This document shows, piece by piece, positions 42,837 through 52,055 of a DNA stretch of 64,000 nucleotides. Each line of letters starts with the position of its first letter. Within the stretch, counting starts at the first letter, position 1. This DNA comes from Burkholderiales bacterium (lineage in GTDB: Bacteria; Pseudomonadota; Gammaproteobacteria; Burkholderiales; Burkholderiaceae_D): NCBI GenBank assembly GCA_016200895.1, contig JACQDX010000018.1:1-64000 (forward strand). The letters are read 5' to 3'. The notes under the pieces were generated by a model. The model was not told where the DNA came from. It made no database searches and was given only the letters and a program-made list of their open reading frames with translations. A program made the position numbers and the translations under genes.

Positions 42837-42865
42837 CGCGGGTTCGATTCCCGCCGACCCACCAA
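42837..42865 (+). repeat. Right attachment site (attR core), ssrA-tail copy 1
   Basis: 22 bp identical to ssrA 2424-2445 (T arm to acceptor stem), then CCACCAA with one T missing. Defines the right prophage end. Confidence 0.9.
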
Positions 42866-42870
42866 AATAG

Positions 42871-42901
42871 AAAAGCCACCCGGCATTATCGGGTGGCTTT
42901 T
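42871..42901 (+). terminator. Terminator after ssrA-tail copy 1
   Basis: Stem AAAAGCCACCC / GGGTGGCTTTT with a 9-nt loop. Probably the terminator that once followed ssrA, displaced by integration. Confidence 0.8.
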
Positions 42902-42947
42902 GTATTTTGACGATCTGCAGGAATTGAGCCTGCGGGACGCGGGGCGA

Positions 42948-42980
42948 GTGGGGGTTTCGAGCCGCATGCGGCGAGCCCAC
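42948..42980. repeat. 33-bp palindromic element, unit 1
   Basis: Arms GTGGG and CCCAC around a core GCCGCATGCGGC. The partner at 43128-43160 keeps the fold with different arm bases. Confidence 0.7.
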
Positions 42981-43023
42981 GAGCGACATGGCGCTTGCAA
43001 GCGCCATGGCTGGCCAGGATGGC

Positions 43024-43045
43024 CGATTCCCGCCGACTCCACCAA
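43024..43045 (+). repeat. Second ssrA-tail copy (att-like)
   Basis: 22 bp identical to ssrA 2432-2453, including CCACCA. It lies exactly 179 bp after the matching bases of copy 1, as part of a tandem ~180-bp unit (tail, terminator, palindrome). Confidence 0.85.
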
Positions 43046-43051
43046 AAATGC

Positions 43052-43087
43052 AAAACCACCCAGCTTCATCGGGTGGTTTTTTATTTT
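43052..43087 (+). terminator. Terminator after ssrA-tail copy 2
   Basis: Stem AAAACCACCC / GGGTGGTTTT, 9-nt loop, then a T-rich tail. Diverged copy of 42871-42901. Confidence 0.82.
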
Positions 43088-43127
43088 TGTTGATTTGATG
43101 AGAAACGAACCCGTGGGACGCGGGCGA

Positions 43128-43160
43128 ACAGGGGTTTCGAGCTGCATGCAGCGAACCTGT
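43128..43160. repeat. 33-bp palindromic element, unit 2
   Basis: Arms ACAGG and CCTGT around GCTGCATGCAGC. Both arms and core differ from unit 1 by paired changes. Confidence 0.7.
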
Positions 43161-43190
43161 GAACGTCAAGGCAGATGCTAAGAATTCTCT

Positions 43191-43403
43191 TTAACGAAAT
43201 ATCTCCACATCCTTCAACTTGATTGATGGAATTTGACGCCACTCTTGCAGATAAATTTTATCCTTTTGCCATGCAGACTTTACAAGCCCAGAGATTTTCA
43301 CCTTGTAATTGTTGCTTGTTTCACTGCCTAGACGAATTCCAACAAATTGATATCTACTATTGCCAAGCCATCTGTCGAAAAATCGAATCTGACAGATGTA
43401 GAG
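43191..43403 (-). pseudogene. C-terminal remnant of an unknown protein
   Basis: Open for about 70 codons to a TAA (complement at 43191-43193) but with no start codon and a TGA just upstream at 43404. The translation contains IRFFDRWLGNSRYQFVGIRL and SAWQKDKIYLQEWRQIP, normal-looking protein sequence. The neighbouring frame carries a related-looking open stretch, so a frameshift is likely. Family not recognised. Confidence 0.45.
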
Positions 43404-43518
43404 TCAAATTGGACGTTGGTGATTGAATGTCATCAGTTAATGACATTCAATGAATTACTTGTGTTTATTTCCCGAGCTATCAAAGGGAAGAAAAAGCACG
43501 GTCAACCGAACAGCTTCA

Positions 43519-43692
43519 TCAAGCCAAATTACCGGAAGCACTGTCTTCAGCCGCTTTAATGATTTTTTGCATACGCTACTTTACTTCGTCAGTACTGTAG
43601 CGCTTTGGATTGGTGCTATCAAGAGATGCTTGTACTTTCACGAAACCACACGTCATAAGACCCGGCTTCGTCAGACGTAGCGAATTCAGATT
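43519..43692 (-). pseudogene. Remnant of an unknown gene with in-frame stop
   Basis: Translation has GFVKVQASLDSTNPKRYSTD, a TAG at 43576-43578, then RMQKIIKAAEDSASGNLA and TGA. The two halves read as one protein end if the TAG is ignored. Otherwise the interval 43161-43929 shows no gene I can support; an AT-rich stretch with the start signals of the DUF6155-like gene closes it. Confidence 0.4.
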
Positions 43693-43929
43693 CTATGGGA
43701 GAAAATATAGTGCTCATGAGATGGGATTAGCATAATTTTCGATATGTGTCATCGAAGTACTCTAATCACAACTATTGCATTACTTGCACTATCAAACAGA
43801 ACTTCTCGCAATTACGGATTTTGATTGCAGCGACATGGTCAATTCAAAGAGAAGTGCCGCATCTTGCAAGACCCAGCGACTAGATGTTAGCCTTCTTGCT
43901 ACAATTTACTATTGCTGCAAGAGAAATAA

Positions 43930-44469
43930 ATGGCGCCAAATAAATCCAAAGTATCCTGGAAAGACGTAAAAGCCAGACTAACTGACCTGAGCGAAACAGA
44001 GCTTATCAAGTTGGTCCATGATCTGTATGTCGGCGACAAAAACAATCAGCACATTCTGCACGCCAGATTCGATCTGGGTGACGATGTATTGGGTCCGTAT
44101 AAAGCCACTATCCATCGCTGGCTTTGGCCTGATTTTGGTCAGGACGCTTCAGTAGGCAGGGCAAAAAAAGCGATAGCCGACTATAAAAACGCCGGTGGTC
44201 AACCTGATGATCTGGCTGAGCTGAGGGTTTTTTATTGCGAGCAAGCTGCTGGTTTCATCGATAGCATAGCTTTGGAAGATGAAACATATTTTGACGCATT
44301 GATCGCCATGTTTGAGCATGCTCTGGTTACGATCGCCGCCCTTCCCCTCAAAAAAGCGCAGTCATATAGCAATCGTCTTGAAAATGTAAGTCTCATTTGC
44401 CATCGCTTTGGTTATGGTGTGGGCGACGAAATGGATGAATTTCTTGCAAACCATGGGATCAATAATTGA
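43930..44469 (+). CDS. DUF6155-like protein
   Basis: 179 residues. Starts with MAPNKSKVSWKDVKARLTDL then SETELIKLVHDLYVGDKNNQ, the pattern of DUF6155 proteins, a helical family of unknown function with a basic N-terminus. The rest is helical with FIDSIALEDETYFDALIAMF. It is 157 bp upstream of jetA on the same strand. Family call is from memory of the pattern, so moderate. Confidence 0.6.
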   Translation: MAPNKSKVSWKDVKARLTDLSETELIKLVHDLYVGDKNNQHILHARFDLGDDVLGPYKATIHRWLWPDFGQDASVGRAKKAIADYKNAGGQPDDLAELRVFYCEQAAGFIDSIALEDETYFDALIAMFEHALVTIAALPLKKAQSYSNRLENVSLICHRFGYGVGDEMDEFLANHGINN

Positions 44470-44626
44470 AGCTTATCTGCAACGCCAGCACTATTTTCAG
44501 TGCTGCAATAATAAAGCGTAGACCTCATATTGACGCATCATTATTAAATATGCATGACAACCCCCATCTTTATGCAGTAGGATTATCGTCTGTCTAAAGA
44601 CCATTTTGAATAGCGAGCAATCCTGC

Positions 44627-46081
44627 ATGTCCCTGGACTTTTCTACTCTGTCCGCCCTGCGCACTCATCACCCTGCCTGGCGCTTGTTGTGTTCTGACCA
44701 TGCGCCCTTGATTGCCAGTTTTTTGCATCGCACCTTTGTCGCGCCTAATGTACGTGTTGTGAATGCCGCAGATCTGGCCGAGATGCTGGAAGACGAGTTG
44801 TTTGCGCTGCGCGAGCGTTTGGGTGAAAACGAATTTCCCAAGCGGGCACATGAGTATTTGAATGATTGGGCCAGCCCGGATAAAGCATGGTTACGCAAAT
44901 TTTATCAGCAGGGTTCAGACGAAGCGCAGTTTGACCTGACGCCAGCGACAGAAAAAGCCATCAACTGGCTTAGCAGCCTGACTGAGCGCAGCTTCGTCGG
45001 TACAGAATCACGCCTGCTGACCTTGTTTGACCTGCTGAAGCAAATGAGTGAAGGCAGCGAGGCTGACCCGGCCAAGCGCATTGCCGAGTTGCAAAAGAAG
45101 CGTGAAGACATTGATGCTGAGATCAGCCGGGTCTTGAGCGGTGATCTGGGTCTGCTGGATGACACGGGTATCAAGGATCGCTTCCAGCAATTCATGCAGA
45201 TTTCACGTGATCTTCTGACAGATTTTCGTGAGGTTGAATACAACTTTCGCCAGCTTGACCGCAGGGTGCGTGAGCATATCGCTTTGTGGGAAGGTTCCAA
45301 AGGTGCGCTGCTGGAACAGATCATGGGTGAACGCGATGCCATCAGCGACTCAGATCAGGGAAAAAGCTTTCGTGCCTTTTGGGATTTTTTGATGTCCAGC
45401 CGCAGGCAGGAAGAACTGACGCAGTTGCTCGATCATGTCCTTGCTTTGACGCCGGTACAGGAGCTGGCACCCGGCCCGCGTACCAGACGTGTGCATTATG
45501 ACTGGCTGGAAGCTGGTGAACATACCCAGCGCACAGTCGCGCAATTATCGCAACAATTACGGCGTTTTCTGGATGACCAGACCTGGCTGGAAAATCGCCG
45601 CATTATGGACATCTTGCGTGGCATAGAATCCAAGTCGCTGGCTTTGCGCCAGCAACAGCCATCGGGCGAATTTTGCAGCATAGATGAAATGACAGCAGAG
45701 ATAGAGTTGCCTATGGAACGCCCTTTACACACGCCCTCTTTCAAACCTGTGATTGCCGACTTGATCTTGCAGGCTGGCGATGCTGATCTTGATACTAATG
45801 CCCTCTACAATTATTTCACTATCGACAAAGCAGAGTTGATGTTACACATACGCCATGCATTGCAACTGCAATCACAAGCAACGCTGCAAGAAATCACCAC
45901 CAAACATCCCTTGCAACATGGCCTTGCTGAGTTAATTAGTTACCTGCATTTGGGTAATGAATCTTTCAATACGGTGATTGATGAAGATCATACTGAAACC
46001 ATAGGCTGGCATGCAGTCACGTCCCACGGTGAGCAAGTAGAAAAACAAGCTACTCTGCCACGCGTTATTTTTGTGAGGTGA
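44627..46081 (+). CDS. jetA: Wadjet JetA (MukF/MksF-like kleisin, DUF3375)
   Basis: 484 residues from the ATG at 44627; an in-frame TTG at 44606 is weaker. DUF3375 features: LDFSTLSALRTHHPAWRLLC at the start, a winged-helix N-terminus, a central coiled coil (AKRIAELQKKREDIDAEISR and FREVEYNFRQLDRRVREHIA), and a C-terminal winged helix. JetA is the kleisin that bridges the JetC SMC heads. First gene of jetABCD; the B start follows within the stop region. Confidence 0.95.
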   Translation: MSLDFSTLSALRTHHPAWRLLCSDHAPLIASFLHRTFVAPNVRVVNAADLAEMLEDELFALRERLGENEFPKRAHEYLNDWASPDKAWLRKFYQQGSDEAQFDLTPATEKAINWLSSLTERSFVGTESRLLTLFDLLKQMSEGSEADPAKRIAELQKKREDIDAEISRVLSGDLGLLDDTGIKDRFQQFMQISRDLLTDFREVEYNFRQLDRRVREHIALWEGSKGALLEQIMGERDAISDSDQGKSFRAFWDFLMSSRRQEELTQLLDHVLALTPVQELAPGPRTRRVHYDWLEAGEHTQRTVAQLSQQLRRFLDDQTWLENRRIMDILRGIESKSLALRQQQPSGEFCSIDEMTAEIELPMERPLHTPSFKPVIADLILQAGDADLDTNALYNYFTIDKAELMLHIRHALQLQSQATLQEITTKHPLQHGLAELISYLHLGNESFNTVIDEDHTETIGWHAVTSHGEQVEKQATLPRVIFVR

Positions 46082-46083
46082 GC

Positions 46084-46758
46084 ATGGATACGCCGACTAC
46101 CTCCATTACCCACGCCACAACCGGCCAGGTCGTACCCAATCAAGAAAATGCCTTGTCCCCGCTGCTGATCAATTTGCTCAAAACGGTACTATACCGTGAA
46201 GATGATGAGCAATTGTGGGGCTCGTTATTGAAGCTGCAAGCAAGGGTGCGTGACTATGTTGCGGTTCTCAATCTTGATCTGGTGCTGGATGAGGCAGAAG
46301 GTTATGCCTTTCTCAAAAGCCGTCCTGAACCAGAAGAACAGGAAGCAAAAACAAAAACCAGGCTACCCCGTCTGGTGGCGCGACGTCCTTTGTCATTTCC
46401 TGTCAGCCTGTTATTGGCTTTGCTCAGGAAGAGGCTGGCAGAATTTGATGCCAATGGCGGTGACACACGCCTGGTGTTAAGCAAGGAAGATATCGCTGGA
46501 CTCATGCGCGTGTTTTTACCGGACAGCAGTAACGAAGCCAGACTGGTCGATCAGGTAGAAACCCACATCAACAAGGTGATAGATCTCGGCTTTCTACGTA
46601 AATTGAAAACCGGTAGCGGCCCGCAAACTTATGAGGTGCGGCGCATACTGAAAGCCTTTGTCGATGCGCAATGGCTGGCTGATTTTGATGTCAGGCTGGC
46701 CAGCTACCAGGCGCAACTCGCAGGTGAAGATGCATCGGACAAAACTGATGATGAATGA
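46084..46758 (+). CDS. jetB: Wadjet JetB (MukE/MksE-like, DUF4194)
   Basis: 224 residues from the ATG at 46084, with AGG 6 bp upstream; a GTG at 46078 overlapping the jetA stop is also possible. DUF4194 features: LINLLKTVLYREDDEQLWGS, LDEAEGYAFLKSRPEPEEQE, PLSFPVSLLLALLRKRLAEF and ETHINKVIDLGFLRKL. JetB is the KITE-type winged-helix partner of JetA. Confidence 0.94.
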   Translation: MDTPTTSITHATTGQVVPNQENALSPLLINLLKTVLYREDDEQLWGSLLKLQARVRDYVAVLNLDLVLDEAEGYAFLKSRPEPEEQEAKTKTRLPRLVARRPLSFPVSLLLALLRKRLAEFDANGGDTRLVLSKEDIAGLMRVFLPDSSNEARLVDQVETHINKVIDLGFLRKLKTGSGPQTYEVRRILKAFVDAQWLADFDVRLASYQAQLAGEDASDKTDDE

Positions 46759-49700
46759 TGTGATGCAATCAGATACTGCAAATACTGAATTCACGGCAGA
46801 GGTCGAGTTGTCAGGCTTTCGCCTGCACAGGCTGGAAGTATTGAATTGGGGTACGTTTGACAGCAAGGTCTGGACATTACATCTGGATGGCAAAAATGGC
46901 TTGCTTACAGGCGACATAGGTTCAGGCAAATCCACCCTGGTAGATGCAATCACCACCTTGCTGGTGCCTGCACAAAAGGCGGCTTACAACAAGGCGGCTG
47001 GTGCCGACAGTCGCGAAAGAAATTTGCGCTCTTATGTGCTGGGTCATTTCAAATCAGAACGCAATGAAGTCAGTGGCGTTGCCAAGCCAGTATCCCTGCG
47101 CAAGGACAATAGTTATTCGGTCATATTGGCTGTGTTTCGCAATGCCGGTTTTGACCAGACTGTGACGCTGGCGCAGATGTTCTGGATGAAAGAGCCGCAT
47201 GGGCAACCTGCGCGTTTCTTTGTCGGCGCAGAAAAAGATCTTTCTATCGCCACTGACTTTGCCAATTTTGATGCAGATATCAATAAATTGCGCAAACGGC
47301 TGCGTACTTCTGGCGCGGATGTAGAGGAAACTTTCCCTAAATATGCGGCATGGTTCAGGCGACGTTTTGGCATCGAAAATGATCAGGCGCTGGAATTGTT
47401 TCACCAGACTGTATCAATGAAGTCCGTCGGCAATCTGACCGATTTTGTTCGTACTCACATGCTGGAACCCTTTGATGTATCCAGCCGCACCGAAGCACTG
47501 ATTTCTCACTTCGAAGATTTAAACCGCGCCCACGAAGCCGTATTGAAGGCAAAGCGCCAGACCACTATGCTGACGCCGCTAGTTGCCGATTATGAATTGC
47601 ACATCATCAAGGCTACAGAAATCGAACAACTGAAGCAATGCCGTGAAGGCTTGCCCGGTCATTTTGCAGGATTGAAATTACACTTGCTGACCCAACGCCT
47701 GAGTCATTTAGGAGACGAATGGCTACAACATAATGCGCAGATCAGGCAGTTGGAGTTACATCGTGAAAAACAAGGCTTTGAGATTGATGACATCAAACTT
47801 GCCATTGCGAATAATGGTGGTGACCGCCTGGCCAAGCTAGAAGCAGAGATAAGAGAAAAAGAAATTTTGCGTGAAAATCGCAAGTTAAAGGCTGACCGTT
47901 ACGGCCAGTTGCTAGCCGATCTTGGTGAAAAGACGGCAGACAATCAGCAAGATTTTCTGACCAAGAACCAATCCCTGCGAATATTGACTACTGACTTGAG
48001 AACTGACGAAAGTCGCTTGCAAAACACTTATACCGAACATGGTGTCACATTCAGGCAAGCGAAAATCGAAAGAGACGAGTTACAGACAGAAATCACCAGC
48101 CTGAAGCGCCGCCCAAATAATATAGACAGCAAGCAAATCAAGATACGCGAACTTTTATGCAGTGCGCTTGACATAGCAGAAGATGAAATGCCATTTTGCG
48201 GTGAATTGATACAAATCCGGGAAACTGAGCAAGATTGGGAAGGTGCGGCAGAGCGGCTCATGCGTGGCTTTGCGCTGTCCATGCTAGTGCCGGAAAAATA
48301 CTACCAGCAGGTTGCAGAATGGGTGAACAGTAATCATCTATATGGGCGCTTTGTATATTTCCGTGTGCACCAGCAGAGACGTGGCAATTTACCTAGCCCT
48401 CATGCCGACTCTCTGGTCCGAAAACTCGCCATCAAGCCAGATTCTTCATTTTATGAATGGCTGGAACGTGAACTGCTGCAACGCTTCGATGTCGCCTGTT
48501 GTGCAAGTCAGGCACAATTTCGCCAAGAAGCCAGAGCGATCACCAAGGCAGGACAAATCAAAGATTCGAACGGGCGCCATGAAAAAGATGATAGCCACAG
48601 TATCAATGACCGCAGCCGTTATGTATTAGGCTGGTCTAATGCACCAAAAATTGCAGCGCTGGAAAAGAACGGTCGCCAACTGGAAGCTGACATGCTGCGC
48701 ATTGTGAAGTTGATGAATGAGGCCAAGGCATTGCAAGACGCGGCAAAGGCCAAAATTAGTGTACTGGACAAGCTGGAGGAATTCAGGGACTTTGAAGAAA
48801 TCAACTGGGCCAGCCTGGTCACAGGCATTGCCAATTTACAGCTTGAACGGCAAAGACTGGAAGCTGCTTCTGATGTCTTGAAAACGCTGAACCAGGATTT
48901 GCAAACAGCAAGACAAGCAATGAATGAGCTGGAAAATCAGTTGGATGATCTCAAACGCAAGCGAGCCATCAACGAAAATAACAGAGAGCATGCTGAAAGC
49001 TTGCAGACATTAGCGCTGGCAGTCATACAACGGCAACAGGCTATAGCCGATATAACGCCGCTCCTGGAAAAATTGCGTAACCAGGCTTTGGGCAAGCACA
49101 CACTCACCGTCGAATCATGCGATCCGCAAGAGCAGGAGGTTCGCAGTTTCATCCAGAAAAATGTAGAGACAGAAGACAACAAGCTGAAGAGGTTAGCTAA
49201 CGGTATCAGTGAAGCCATGTTCAAGTTCAAGACAGAATTCAAGCTTGAGACCGCTGACTTTGATACTCATGTCGATGCCGGGTTTGAATACAAAAAACTG
49301 CTGGAACAATTGAATCGCGACGACTTGCCACGCTTTGAAGCTCGCTTCAAAGAAATGTTAAACGTCAATACCATCAATGAGTTGGCCAATTTCAATGCGC
49401 AATTGGCGCGGGAACGCGAAACCATCAAAGAGCGCATCGCACATATCAATCAGTCACTGATACAGATTGACTACAACCCTGGCCGCTACATCATTGTGGA
49501 ATCACAAATCAGCCCGGATGCTGATATACGCGACTTCCAGGCGGATTTGCGGGCTTGTACCGAGGGAACATTAAGCGGTTCGGACGAGGCGCTGTATTCA
49601 GAGACTAAATTCTTGCAAGTGAAAACCATCATAGACCGTTTTCGCGGGCGTGAGGGCTTGTCTGAACAAGACAAGCGCTGGACTGGCAAGGTAACAGATG

Positions 49701-50140
49701 TGCGCAACTGGTTCCTGTTTGCTGCTAGTGAAAGGTGGCGCAGCAACGATGGTGAGTATGAACATTATTCAGATTCTGGCGGCAAGTCAGGCGGTCAAAA
49801 AGAAAAACTGGCTTACACCATTTTAGCCGCCAGCCTCGCTTATCAATTTGGCCTGGGTTGGGACAGGCAACGTTCACGTTCATTCCGCTTTGTGGTGATT
49901 GACGAGGCGTTTGGACGCGGCTCTGACGAGTCAGCACAATATGGCCTGAATTTGTTCCAGCAATTGAATCTGCAATTACTGATCGTCACGCCTTTGCAAA
50001 AAATTCATATTATTGAACCTTATGTATCCAGTGTAGGTTTTGTGCATAACGAAGATGGTCAGGCATCCAAATTACGTAATTTGTCGATAGAAGAATATCG
50101 TGAACAGAAATTGCATATGCTGGTGGATGCGCTGACATGA
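46751..50140 (+). CDS. jetC: Wadjet JetC (MukB/MksB-like SMC ATPase)
   Basis: 1129 residues from the ATG at 46751, overlapping the jetB stop; 46748 is an equal alternative. Walker A GDIGSGKSTLVDAITTLLVP near residue 54; long coiled coils about 290-480 and 640-960 around a hinge; the ABC signature SGGKSGGQKEKLAYTILAAS and Walker B FRFVVIDEAFGRGSDES near the C-terminus. It powers DNA loop extrusion; the complex senses small circular DNA and brings in JetD. All ATPase motifs are intact. Confidence 0.95.
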   Translation: MNDVMQSDTANTEFTAEVELSGFRLHRLEVLNWGTFDSKVWTLHLDGKNGLLTGDIGSGKSTLVDAITTLLVPAQKAAYNKAAGADSRERNLRSYVLGHFKSERNEVSGVAKPVSLRKDNSYSVILAVFRNAGFDQTVTLAQMFWMKEPHGQPARFFVGAEKDLSIATDFANFDADINKLRKRLRTSGADVEETFPKYAAWFRRRFGIENDQALELFHQTVSMKSVGNLTDFVRTHMLEPFDVSSRTEALISHFEDLNRAHEAVLKAKRQTTMLTPLVADYELHIIKATEIEQLKQCREGLPGHFAGLKLHLLTQRLSHLGDEWLQHNAQIRQLELHREKQGFEIDDIKLAIANNGGDRLAKLEAEIREKEILRENRKLKADRYGQLLADLGEKTADNQQDFLTKNQSLRILTTDLRTDESRLQNTYTEHGVTFRQAKIERDELQTEITSLKRRPNNIDSKQIKIRELLCSALDIAEDEMPFCGELIQIRETEQDWEGAAERLMRGFALSMLVPEKYYQQVAEWVNSNHLYGRFVYFRVHQQRRGNLPSPHADSLVRKLAIKPDSSFYEWLERELLQRFDVACCASQAQFRQEARAITKAGQIKDSNGRHEKDDSHSINDRSRYVLGWSNAPKIAALEKNGRQLEADMLRIVKLMNEAKALQDAAKAKISVLDKLEEFRDFEEINWASLVTGIANLQLERQRLEAASDVLKTLNQDLQTARQAMNELENQLDDLKRKRAINENNREHAESLQTLALAVIQRQQAIADITPLLEKLRNQALGKHTLTVESCDPQEQEVRSFIQKNVETEDNKLKRLANGISEAMFKFKTEFKLETADFDTHVDAGFEYKKLLEQLNRDDLPRFEARFKEMLNVNTINELANFNAQLARERETIKERIAHINQSLIQIDYNPGRYIIVESQISPDADIRDFQADLRACTEGTLSGSDEALYSETKFLQVKTIIDRFRGREGLSEQDKRWTGKVTDVRNWFLFAASERWRSNDGEYEHYSDSGGKSGGQKEKLAYTILAASLAYQFGLGWDRQRSRSFRFVVIDEAFGRGSDESAQYGLNLFQQLNLQLLIVTPLQKIHIIEPYVSSVGFVHNEDGQASKLRNLSIEEYREQKLHMLVDALT

Positions 50141-51339
50141 GCTGGACTGGGCCATCTGAACTAAAAGCCCAGTTGCAACGCCTATGGGACCGGGGTGATT
50201 TATTGCGTATGCAGTTGGAATCTGAAGCCCACTTCCCGCTACGCCTGAGCTTGAAAATACCAACGTCCAGCGATATCAGTGATCGCTTTGATACAGTACG
50301 AAAATGGATTGCAGAACTGGCCTCAGCGCCACATATCCGTATCGAATGGCGCGAAGTACGCCACCGCGTACATGGTTTGCAACGCCTGCCTGATCAAGCC
50401 TGGGTTGATGGCCTGGATGCGGCTTTAGCGCTGATAGGCAGGAAACGCGAAGCTGCGCGTTTTCAATTGATGTTTGATGACACCCTGCATAAATTCCCAG
50501 TCTTGCAAGCATGGTTAAAAAAGCGGCCTGTGCAGGCGCTGGACTTGCATGACCGGTGGCCACAATTATTGGCGATAGTCACATGGTTATGCACACATCC
50601 ACGCCCCGCAATTTATCTGCGCCAGGTTGACATTGCTGGCATACACAGCAAATTCATTGAGGCCAATCGTGCTGTGCTGTCAGAATTGCTGGATCTGGCA
50701 TTAAGCCGAGACGCCATCGATGAGCGTTACACGGGAAGCAGCCAATTCGCGGCGCGTTATGGATTTTTGGACAAGCCACTGCGCTTGCGCTTCAGGGTAC
50801 TTGACGAGCGTATGCAAATTTTGGCTGGCATCAGCCACCCAGATATCACCCTTGATGCTGACAGCTTTGCCCATCTTGACCTGTCTGGCAAGACTGTTTT
50901 TATTACCGAGAATGAAACCAATTTTCTGGCTTTTCCTAAAGTCGCCAATGCCATCGTTATTTTTGGCTCGGGTTATGGTTGGGATGCACTGACGTCCGCT
51001 CAATGGTTGAATAACTGTGCAATTCATTATTGGGGGGACATTGATACGCATGGCTTTGCGATTCTCAACCAGTTGCGCCAACATTTCCCGCATGTCACCT
51101 CATTTTTAATGGACAGGGAAAGTTTGCTGAGGCATGAAATACATTGGGGTGAGGAAGGTAGCCCAGTCACACATGATCTGAATTCTCTTAACACTGAAGA
51201 ACGTGCGCTATTCGAAGACTTGCGCGAGCAACGCTTAGGGAAAAATCTTAGGCTGGAACAAGAGCGCATACAATTTGAGTACGTAATGAATGAAGTGCGG
51301 CGGATTATGAATACGCCACAGATATTGCATCAAGCTTGA
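50137..51339 (+). CDS. jetD: Wadjet JetD (Toprim nuclease, DUF3322-DUF2220)
   Basis: 400 residues, 4-bp overlap with jetC. N-terminal DUF3322 (WTGPSELKAQLQRLWDRGDL, then RIEWREVRHRVHGLQRLPD), C-terminal DUF2220/Toprim with VFITENETNFLAFP (Glu near 259) and YWGDIDTHGFAILNQLR (Asp-x-Asp near 302). These acidic residues bind the metal ions for plasmid cleavage in known Wadjet systems. The site looks intact. Confidence 0.95.
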   Translation: MSWTGPSELKAQLQRLWDRGDLLRMQLESEAHFPLRLSLKIPTSSDISDRFDTVRKWIAELASAPHIRIEWREVRHRVHGLQRLPDQAWVDGLDAALALIGRKREAARFQLMFDDTLHKFPVLQAWLKKRPVQALDLHDRWPQLLAIVTWLCTHPRPAIYLRQVDIAGIHSKFIEANRAVLSELLDLALSRDAIDERYTGSSQFAARYGFLDKPLRLRFRVLDERMQILAGISHPDITLDADSFAHLDLSGKTVFITENETNFLAFPKVANAIVIFGSGYGWDALTSAQWLNNCAIHYWGDIDTHGFAILNQLRQHFPHVTSFLMDRESLLRHEIHWGEEGSPVTHDLNSLNTEERALFEDLREQRLGKNLRLEQERIQFEYVMNEVRRIMNTPQILHQA

Positions 51340-51351
51340 ACATGATCGCCA

Positions 51352-51960
51352 ATGACCACAGAACTTGAATTTTATCTCGCCGCCTGGATCAGCTACTGCA
51401 TCTTGTGTGCTTGGCTCTATTTATCTGACCGCCAGTCTTTTCCCATTCAAGGCTACAAATCATTTCTGTTCGTACCCTGGAAGCTGTTTACTTTCGGTAT
51501 TGCCGCAATTGGGATTACTGTCGTCGCACCTTATACCGCTGACCCGACCTGGGACTATTTTGATGCGGCCATGATGTCGGTGCTCACATTCTTGACTGCG
51601 CCGTGGGCGACGGGGATTACCTACCTGGGAATAAGAGGCAAAGCCAGCGTCCGACATATACTGGTCGCGATTGGCGTATGGTTGTTTTCTGCGAGCTGGT
51701 GTTATGACCTGTATCTGTTGATCAGGGACGGTCATTATCCAATTACCTGGGAGGCAAATATTTATGCATCTTCAGTGCTTTATCTGAGCGCGGGTTTGTT
51801 GTGGAATCTCGAATACAAAACTGGCAGAGGTGTGACATTTTCTTTTCTAGAGCCAGGATTCCCTAATCGCCCGCAGCAAGCAGATTTTGCCAGGATCGCC
51901 TTGTTTGGTCTGCCTTTCATGCTCCTTGCTATCTGTTGCATCGGATATTTTCTTGTCTAA
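51352..51960 (+). CDS. Multi-pass membrane protein following jetD
   Basis: 202 residues with about six TM segments (e.g. FYLAAWISYCILCAWLYLSD, KLFTFGIAAIGITVVAPYTA, SVRHILVAIGVWLFSASWCY, LFGLPFMLLAICCIGYFLV). Starts 12 bp after the jetD stop on the same strand, so it is probably in the operon. Not recognised as a known Wadjet component. It could be an accessory gene or an independent passenger of the island. Confidence 0.7.
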   Translation: MTTELEFYLAAWISYCILCAWLYLSDRQSFPIQGYKSFLFVPWKLFTFGIAAIGITVVAPYTADPTWDYFDAAMMSVLTFLTAPWATGITYLGIRGKASVRHILVAIGVWLFSASWCYDLYLLIRDGHYPITWEANIYASSVLYLSAGLLWNLEYKTGRGVTFSFLEPGFPNRPQQADFARIALFGLPFMLLAICCIGYFLV

Positions 51961-52055
51961 AAACAGAAACCCATTCGCAAAAATTCCACCGCACAATCCA
52001 TGTAGCTAACTGGTCATCAACTTTTCAGGGGGATCAATCCCTGATTTATCTCGCA

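Larger units (their letters stand above)
2453..42865. mobile_element. P2-type prophage integrated in ssrA
   Basis: About 40.4 kb bounded by the ssrA 3' end and its repeat. It holds the P2 order Q-P-O-N-M-L-X-holin-lysozyme-Rz-R-S-V-W-J-I-FI-FII-E-T-U-D, then repressor, Ogr-like activator, primase-helicase, xis and int. Structural and lysis genes look intact. Three cargo zones interrupt the core: left of Q, between S and V, and between D and the repressor. The replication gene is a Toprim/P-loop primase-helicase rather than P2 gpA, so the element is a mosaic. It may still be inducible; this cannot be judged from sequence. Confidence 0.93.

Noticed and set aside
42675-43169. Minus-strand open frames through the tandem ssrA-tail units
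   Set aside because: They repeat the same peptide pattern because the DNA units repeat, and they cross terminators and att sites; no independent coding signal.
44486-44505. Hairpin CAGCACT/AGTGCTG after the DUF6155-like gene as a terminator
   Set aside because: Seven-bp stem without a T run; too weak to call.
46658-46750. Earlier starts of jetC inside jetB
   Set aside because: They would overlap jetB by up to 100 bp and add residues not found in MukB-like N-termini; starts at 46748/46751 fit.
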